Positions 26,305-32,456 of a DNA stretch of 32,456 nucleotides are shown here, piece after piece. Source of the DNA: Alistipes sp. (GTDB lineage: Bacteria; Bacteroidota; Bacteroidia; Bacteroidales; Rikenellaceae). The position numbers and the translations under genes are program-made. The DNA lies in the NCBI GenBank assembly GCA_029060215.1, contig JAIDUK010000039.1, positions 28,851-61,306 on the forward strand, read 5' to 3'. The notes below the pieces were generated by a model, which saw nothing but the letters and a program-made list of their open reading frames with translations, was not told the origin of the DNA and did not search any database. The stretch's first letter is position 1, and each line of letters starts with the position of its first letter.

Positions 26305-26312
26305 CAAAAATA
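26305..26312 (-). promoter_or_regulatory. Likely -7 box of ssrA
   Basis: On the - strand this reads TATTTTTG, a match to TAnnTTTG, about 37 bases before the mature tmRNA 5' end, leaving a leader for processing. I did not find a clear -33 box. Confidence 0.45.
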
Positions 26313-26355
26313 ATACATTATTTCGGATTTTTCATTTCGAATGCCTAAAAATTAT

Positions 26356-26363
26356 TATCTTTA
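26356..26363 (+). promoter_or_regulatory. Possible -7 box of ftsE
   Basis: TATCTTTA is one base from TAnnTTTG and lies 26 bases before the ATG at 26389. It falls inside the reading frame that would result from an ATG at 26341, which is why the later start is preferred. No good -33 box was seen. Confidence 0.4.
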
Positions 26364-26388
26364 CCCGTTCAAATCGGGGAACCGCAAG

Positions 26389-27123
26389 ATGATTCAGAAA
26401 CCGGTCGTAAAACTTCGCAACGCAGCCATCTGCCATGCCGACGCCCACGGGTACAAGTCGGCCGGACGCCTGCTGCGCGAGAGCGAAATGGTGCTGTCGG
26501 GGGTCGACCTCGAAGTGGCACCGGGCGAATTCGTCTACCTGATCGGCCGGGTCGGCAGCGGCAAGAGCACGCTGCTGAAGACCCTCTATGCCGAAGTGCC
26601 GCTGCTCACGGGGGAAGGCCACATAGCCGGGTTCAACCTGCGCAAGATGCGGCGGCGCGACATCCCCTACCTGCGCCGACGCATCGGCATCGTCTTCCAA
26701 GACTACCAGCTGCTGACCGACCGCAACGTATTCATGAATCTCCACTATGTGATGAAAGCCACGGGCTGGAAACGCAAGGCGGAGATCGCCGAACGCATCG
26801 AACAGGTGCTGCGGCTGGTCGAACTGCACAACAAGAGCTACAAGATGCCCTACGAACTCTCGGGCGGCGAACAACAGCGTCTGGTCATCGCCCGCGCCCT
26901 GCTGAACCGCCCGAAGGTCCTGCTGGCCGACGAACCCACGGGCAACCTCGATCCGGTTACGGCCGACGGCATCATGAAACTGTTCCGCGAAATCGCCGCC
27001 AGCGGCTGCGCCGTGGTGATGTCAACGCACAACACCTCGCTGATCGAAAACTACCCTGCCCGTGCCATCCTGTTCGCATCGGGCCAGATCCGCGAAATCG
27101 ACCTCGAAGCGGAGCTGTCGTAG
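26389..27123 (+). CDS. ftsE: ABC transporter ATPase, FtsE-like
   Basis: A 244-residue ABC ATPase. Walker A is GRVGSGKST (53-61), the Q loop has Q104 (VFQDYQLL), the signature is LSGGEQQR (157-164), Walker B is VLLADEP (177-183) and the switch histidine is H214 (STHNTS). The Q-loop region and the overall length fit FtsE, which with the membrane protein FtsX couples division to cell-wall hydrolases. No ftsX is adjacent; the two are often separate in this phylum, but another lipoprotein-export-type ATPase (LolD/MacB) is the main alternative. The start at 26389 is chosen over 26341 because the latter's extra 16 residues overlap a promoter-like box. It is divergent from ssrA. Confidence 0.82.
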   Translation: MIQKPVVKLRNAAICHADAHGYKSAGRLLRESEMVLSGVDLEVAPGEFVYLIGRVGSGKSTLLKTLYAEVPLLTGEGHIAGFNLRKMRRRDIPYLRRRIGIVFQDYQLLTDRNVFMNLHYVMKATGWKRKAEIAERIEQVLRLVELHNKSYKMPYELSGGEQQRLVIARALLNRPKVLLADEPTGNLDPVTADGIMKLFREIAASGCAVVMSTHNTSLIENYPARAILFASGQIREIDLEAELS

Positions 27124-27170
27124 CCGGCCGGGCTGGCGCGAAAAACCTTTCGAAAAAGCGGTTTCCGCCG

Positions 27171-27202
27171 TTTGCTTATTCCGAAAAATAGATGTATATT
27201 TG
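27171..27202 (+). promoter_or_regulatory. Consensus promoter of gyrB
   Basis: TTTG at 27171-27174, 20 bases, then TATATTTG at 27195-27202; both boxes are exact. The gyrB ATG follows 22 bases later, so the leader is short. Confidence 0.9.
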
Positions 27203-27215
27203 TACGATATTTTAG

Positions 27216-29180
<1,965 letters not shown>

Positions 29181-29192
29181 GGAGCGAACGGA

Positions 29193-29229
29193 AAAAGGAT
29201 TGCCTTTCGGGGCGGTCCTTTTCTTTTTC
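29193..29229 (+). terminator. Intrinsic terminator of gyrB
   Basis: AAAAGGATTGCC (29193-29204) pairs with GGCGGTCCTTTT (29211-29222), two G-T pairs included, around a six-base loop, followed by CTTTTTCC. The rest of the gap to 29428 shows no gene and no clear promoter. Confidence 0.88.
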
Positions 29230-29428
29230 CGAACGGCCGTGCAGGCATCCGGCGGTTTCGGGCGGTCCGGAGCGAGAAAAGGGCTGGTTCGGTCGCCCCA
29301 GTTCGGCATTGGGCGGGCGTATTGTTCTGCTGCCGGGGCTTGGACCGCACACAGCAACGACGGAACTTGGGGAAGCGGACAGACCGAACAGAAGAACGGA
29401 TATTGAAGAACCTATTTAGCCAAATACT

Positions 29429-30046
29429 ATGCAAGTTACGGTAATCGGAGTAGCCGGAGGAACCGGCTCGGGCAAGTCGACGCTCGTCAAACGACTGCAA
29501 GAAGCATTCGAGGGCGACGATGTGGTGACCCTGTGTCACGACTACTACTACAAGGCCCACCCCGAACTCACCTACGAAGAGCGGACCAAACTGAACTACG
29601 ACCACCCGCAGGCGTTCGACACGCAGATGCTGGTCGAACATATCAAGGCGCTGAAGGAGAACGTACCCATCAAACACCCGGTCTATTCGTTCGTCGACCA
29701 CGACCGTCTGCCCGAGACCGTGAGCGTGAAGCCCTCGAAAGTGATCATCGTCGACGGCATCCTGATTTTCGAGAACAAGGAGCTGCGCGACCTGATGGAT
29801 ATCAAGGTATTCGTGGACACCGATGCCGACATCCGGCTGGCCCGCCGCATCCTGCGCGACGTCTGCGACCGCGGCCGCACGATGCAGTCGGTGATTTCGC
29901 AATACACCAACACGGTCAAACCCATGCACGAGGAGTTCGTCGAACCGTCGAAAAAATATGCCGACGTCATCATTCCCGAGGGCGGATTCAATTCGGTGGC
30001 CGTGGCCATGCTGATTCAGAACATCAGTTCGCTGATCGACAAATAG
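29429..30046 (+). CDS. udk: Uridine kinase
   Basis: A 205-residue P-loop kinase that phosphorylates uridine and cytidine to UMP and CMP in pyrimidine salvage. The P loop is GGTGSGKST at 10-18. Substrate-site motifs follow: HDYYYK (the catalytic Asp), LNYDHPQAFD, PVYSFVDHDR, the Walker B-like VIIVDGILIFE, and RLARRILRDVCDRGRT, the lid region. The length is normal (E. coli Udk has 213). A family-25 glycosyltransferase starts six bases after its stop and is probably co-transcribed, although the two have no obvious shared function. I found no confident promoter in the preceding gap. Confidence 0.96.
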   Translation: MQVTVIGVAGGTGSGKSTLVKRLQEAFEGDDVVTLCHDYYYKAHPELTYEERTKLNYDHPQAFDTQMLVEHIKALKENVPIKHPVYSFVDHDRLPETVSVKPSKVIIVDGILIFENKELRDLMDIKVFVDTDADIRLARRILRDVCDRGRTMQSVISQYTNTVKPMHEEFVEPSKKYADVIIPEGGFNSVAVAMLIQNISSLIDK

Positions 30047-30051
30047 AGACT

Positions 30052-30789
30052 ATGACGAGCAGAACAATACCTGTTTTTGTCTTGCATGTGAAAGAAGGCT
30101 ATGAAGAGCGCGCCAAGCATATGGAACGCCTGCTGTCCGCTCACCATCTGCCGTTCGAGTACATACTGGACGGAGATATTCCCGATCTGAACGAAGATTT
30201 GCAAAGACGCTTTTTCGGCGAATATGCCAAGGAACATATGGTCCCTGCGTACAGTTGCGCTGCCAAACACCTGCTTGCATACGAGAAGATCGTGCGGGAT
30301 AATATCCCCTATGCCCTGATTTTCGAGGACGACATGTTTCTGACCAAGCACTTCGACCGGACGTTGGAGCAAGCATTGCAGGAAATGAAGCAGCGGCACG
30401 GCGAAGACGACCCCTTTCTCGTCGGATTCGAGGCCACATGTATGGGATTCGTACCGCGCAGCCAGCGTGTAAAAGGGCAGGTATGCTACCCCGGCCGCTT
30501 CCTGCAATGTTTGGGCTGCTACCTGATAAACAAGGCTTTTGCGCAGACTATTCTCAATGAAGTGCAGGCGGACCGTTGCCATATCCCGATCGATATTTGG
30601 ATCAACGAGTTCAATCGGCAAGGGACAGGGAATTTTCATCTCTATTGGTCGCATCCGGTGGTGGCCGTCCAAGGGTCGCACATGGGTAAATTCGACTCCT
30701 CGATCGGCAATCCGGTGAAGTTCCCGCTCAAGAATCTGCGGCGCTCGCTGACTTTCCTGTACAAGAAAGTTCTCTATTTCTTCCGGTAA
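30052..30789 (+). CDS. Glycosyltransferase family 25 (LPS/LOS type)
   Basis: A 245-residue cytoplasmic glycosyltransferase. The N-terminus (IPVFVLHVKEGYEERAKHM) and the nucleotide-sugar/metal motif EDD at 92-94 (YALIFEDDMFLT) identify the GT25 family (LOS galactosyltransferase type), as does GCYLINKAFAQTIL in the middle. A basic, aromatic C-terminus (LRRSLTFLYKKVLYFF) may bind the membrane. The donor and acceptor are unknown; a role in lipooligosaccharide or capsule synthesis is inferred. It follows udk by six bases. It is less G+C-rich than its surroundings: two 60-base samples (30061-30120, 30241-30300) have 43% and 57% G+C against 67% in a gyrB sample (28501-28560), which hints at transfer. 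Confidence 0.85.
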   Translation: MTSRTIPVFVLHVKEGYEERAKHMERLLSAHHLPFEYILDGDIPDLNEDLQRRFFGEYAKEHMVPAYSCAAKHLLAYEKIVRDNIPYALIFEDDMFLTKHFDRTLEQALQEMKQRHGEDDPFLVGFEATCMGFVPRSQRVKGQVCYPGRFLQCLGCYLINKAFAQTILNEVQADRCHIPIDIWINEFNRQGTGNFHLYWSHPVVAVQGSHMGKFDSSIGNPVKFPLKNLRRSLTFLYKKVLYFFR

Positions 30790-30811
30790 AACCGGGGCTC
30801 GAAAAATGACA

Positions 30812-30841
30812 AGCCCGGATGTCTTGCAAGGCATCCGGGCT
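30812..30841. terminator. Bidirectional terminator hairpin
   Basis: AGCCCGGATG (30812-30821) pairs with CATCCGGGCT (30832-30841); the loop can itself fold (CTTGCAAG). On the - strand a run of five T follows after five bases, so it can end both the glycosyltransferase and the convergent WG-repeat transcripts. Confidence 0.8.
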
Positions 30842-30867
30842 GTGTTTCGCGACAGCGCCGCGGCGGT

Positions 30868-32064
30868 CTACTTCTTGAAAATGTCGAACATCGTTTCTTC
30901 GCCGTTCAACTCGGCGATTCCGGCTTCTTTCCAACTCTGCGTCTGCGCATCCCACTCCGAATAGATCGTAATCCGGTCGTATCGGAACGGTATGACCCGC
31001 CGGCCGCGTTTGTCGATCAATCCATAGCGCAAACGCCCTGTCGAATCGGGCACGGCGGCCGTCATGTGACCGTAGCGTCCGCTGTCGTTCACGTCGTAGA
31101 GCGCATAGGGCAAACGGCTGCCGCCCTCTTTGTCAATAAGATAGTAGGGCATGGGGCCAGCGTCGGCAAAAGCGCCGACCAGCGCATAGCCGTTGCGGAA
31201 ATCCCGGGCCGAAGCATACTGCGGGGGAATCAGCTCGTTGCCGTCGGAATCGATGAACCCGTAGCGCACGACGCCGTTGATCACTCGCCCCACAACAGCA
31301 ACTCCCTCGCGGAAATTATTGACTTCATAATATCGGAACGGCACCACGGTATTGCCGCGAGCGTCGATAAAACCCCATTTCGGGTAGTATTTGCCTTCGA
31401 CCGCCACGGCCGCTATCCCGTCCTGAAACGAATGGGCATCGACGAAACCGAACGGAATCGCGACGTTGCCCTCGTAGTCCAGAAATCCCCACTTCCCCTC
31501 GAATCGGGGTCGCGACAGCGCGCTTTCTCCCGGTGTCCATGTTCCTTTGGCTGCGGCGATAAGCCCCTCGGCGGGTTTCATCAGCTTGCCGTATTCGAGC
31601 GGAACGACCGTTGTGCCGTCTGTCGAAAGATAGCCCCACTGCTCGGCGACACCCTCCCGGCGCATGACTTTCAGAAGTCCGTTCTGCGGAACGGCAGCCT
31701 CGTCGTACTCGGCCGGAATCACCGCACGGCCCGAGGGGTCGATGTATCCGAATTTGCGGACGTCGCGAGGGCCTATCCCGACCAGCGCCAGCCCGTCGGA
31801 AAAGTCCGACGCATAGTCGAACCGGACCGGAACGACGAGCTGCCCGAGCGTATCGGCATAACCGAAATGCGCGCCGATGAAGAACGCACCGATTTTGGAG
31901 CCGGGGATCGGGTCGGGCGAAACCGCCATCAGGCCGTTGTGAGGAGGCCCCACATAACGGTATTTGCTTTTCAGCTTGCGGAGCGTCTGCGGCGACTGGG
32001 CCGCGGCGGAACAAGCCAGCGCGAGAAGGCCCGCCGCCAAGAGAAATCCACGTGCTTTTTTCAT
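30868..32064 (-). CDS. Exported WG-repeat protein
   Basis: A 398-residue exported protein. A signal sequence (residues 1-22) contains both a lipobox-like LALAC and a signal-peptidase I-like site (AAAQ), so lipidation is uncertain. The mature part holds about eight WG-type repeats of roughly 45 residues, each with the pattern (W/Y)GxIDxxG..vvPxxYd, for example FGYIDPSGRAVIPAEYD, WGFIDARGNTVVPFRYYE, YGFIDSDGNELIPPQYA and YGLIDKRGRRVIPFRYD. Such repeats build beta-rich scaffolds of unknown function, often at the surface. The start lies 11 bases after the stop of mutS on the same strand, so read-through from mutS is likely. I do not assign a function. Confidence 0.88.
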   Translation of the reverse strand: MKKARGFLLAAGLLALACSAAAQSPQTLRKLKSKYRYVGPPHNGLMAVSPDPIPGSKIGAFFIGAHFGYADTLGQLVVPVRFDYASDFSDGLALVGIGPRDVRKFGYIDPSGRAVIPAEYDEAAVPQNGLLKVMRREGVAEQWGYLSTDGTTVVPLEYGKLMKPAEGLIAAAKGTWTPGESALSRPRFEGKWGFLDYEGNVAIPFGFVDAHSFQDGIAAVAVEGKYYPKWGFIDARGNTVVPFRYYEVNNFREGVAVVGRVINGVVRYGFIDSDGNELIPPQYASARDFRNGYALVGAFADAGPMPYYLIDKEGGSRLPYALYDVNDSGRYGHMTAAVPDSTGRLRYGLIDKRGRRVIPFRYDRITIYSEWDAQTQSWKEAGIAELNGEETMFDIFKK

Positions 32065-32075
32065 GAAGCGATGCT

Positions 32076-32456
32076 TTAGATTCCGGTTATTTTCTTAATC
32101 TCGTTCAGCTTGTTGAGCGCCTCGATCGGTGTGAGCGCATCGAGGTCGAGCCCCTTGATCTGGTCGCGGATCTGCACCAACACGGGGTCGTCGAGCTGGA
32201 ACATCGACAGCTGCATGTTCTGCGGGCTGTTTTCGGCCGCTTCGCGCACCGACTGCGCCGACGGCTTGCGGCTGCCCCGCTCCTTGAGACTGCGGCTGGG
32301 CACGATCTGATTGCTGCCGTAGACCAACTCGAGGTTGCGCAGGATTTCGTCGGCCCGCGAGACGACCGAAGCCGGCATGCCGGCCATGCAGGCGACATGG
32401 ATACCGAACGAATGCTCGGTGCCGCCCCGTTCGAGCTTGCGCAGGAAGACGATCTG
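32076..32456 (-). CDS. mutS: DNA mismatch repair protein MutS (C-terminal part)
   Basis: The last 126 residues of MutS; the 5' part runs off the window. It opens in the ATPase domain with [27 protein letters not shown], the conserved region around the signature histidines, followed by the helix-turn-helix ([15 protein letters not shown]) and a variable linker. The final segment, [19 protein letters not shown], is the usual MutS tail that mediates tetramer formation. The protein recognises mismatches and recruits MutL. An ATG inside the frame at 32387 is not the start, since the homology continues upstream to the window edge. Confidence 0.95.
   Translation of the reverse strand, partial: QIVFLRKLERGGTEHSFGIHVACMAGMPASVVSRADEILRNLELVYGSNQIVPSRSLKERGSRKPSAQSVREAAENSPQNMQLSMFQLDDPVLVQIRDQIKGLDLDALTPIEALNKLNEIKKITGI

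Noticed and set aside
29200..29406. Open frame of 68 codons between gyrB and udk
   Set aside because: It starts within the gyrB terminator hairpin, shows no recognisable motif and has an odd composition; nothing supports translation.

Overview
The window comes from a high-G+C member of the Bacteroidales, most like Alistipes. The grounds are a SusC/SusD pair, promoters of the Bacteroidetes type (TTTG or TTG, about 20 bases, TAnnTTTG), a FeoA-FeoB fusion, a short (651-residue) GyrB, A-rich rather than Shine-Dalgarno gene starts, and a tmRNA with a tag ending in YALAA. The genus is inferred; no rRNA is present.

Region 1 (163-17214, + strand) is one long run of ten genes that behaves as a polysaccharide-utilisation-type locus. 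It encodes an aldolase of the dihydrodipicolinate synthase/N-acetylneuraminate lyase family, a sodium:solute symporter, a serine-type sulfatase, an L-fucose isomerase with its whole active site, a SusC transporter, a SusD lipoprotein, a DUF5017-like lipoprotein, a second such domain fused behind a fimbrillin-like domain, and two tandem calcineurin-like phosphoesterases. It stops at a strong intrinsic terminator (17230-17259). No glycoside hydrolase, polysaccharide lyase or regulator is present. The visible outer-layer enzymes cut sulfate and phosphate esters, so the substrate may be a sulfated and/or phosphorylated glycan or other phosphoester, with a deoxysugar-like product passed to the symporter, isomerase and aldolase.

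Region 2 (17292-20978, + strand) starts at its own promoter and encodes FeoAB, a 49-residue cysteine-rich FeoB-associated membrane protein, and LrgA- and LrgB-like membrane proteins. Every junction overlaps or is one base wide, which ties ferrous iron uptake to an LrgAB pair. Next come an AspT/YidE-type transporter and a class I/II aminotransferase, each with its own promoter.

Region 3 (24038-26268, - strand) holds purT, a cyclophilin-type lipoprotein two bases upstream of it, and the tmRNA gene ssrA.

Region 4 (26389-30789, + strand) is housekeeping: ftsE, gyrB (perfect promoter and terminator), a uridine kinase, and a less G+C-rich family-25 glycosyltransferase. Region 5 (- strand to the end) is a WG-repeat exported protein behind the 3' end of mutS, which runs off the window.

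The most notable points are the hydrolase-free SusCD locus with paired phosphoesterases, the fimbrillin/DUF5017 chimera carrying a nine-G tract, and the Feo-LrgAB operon.
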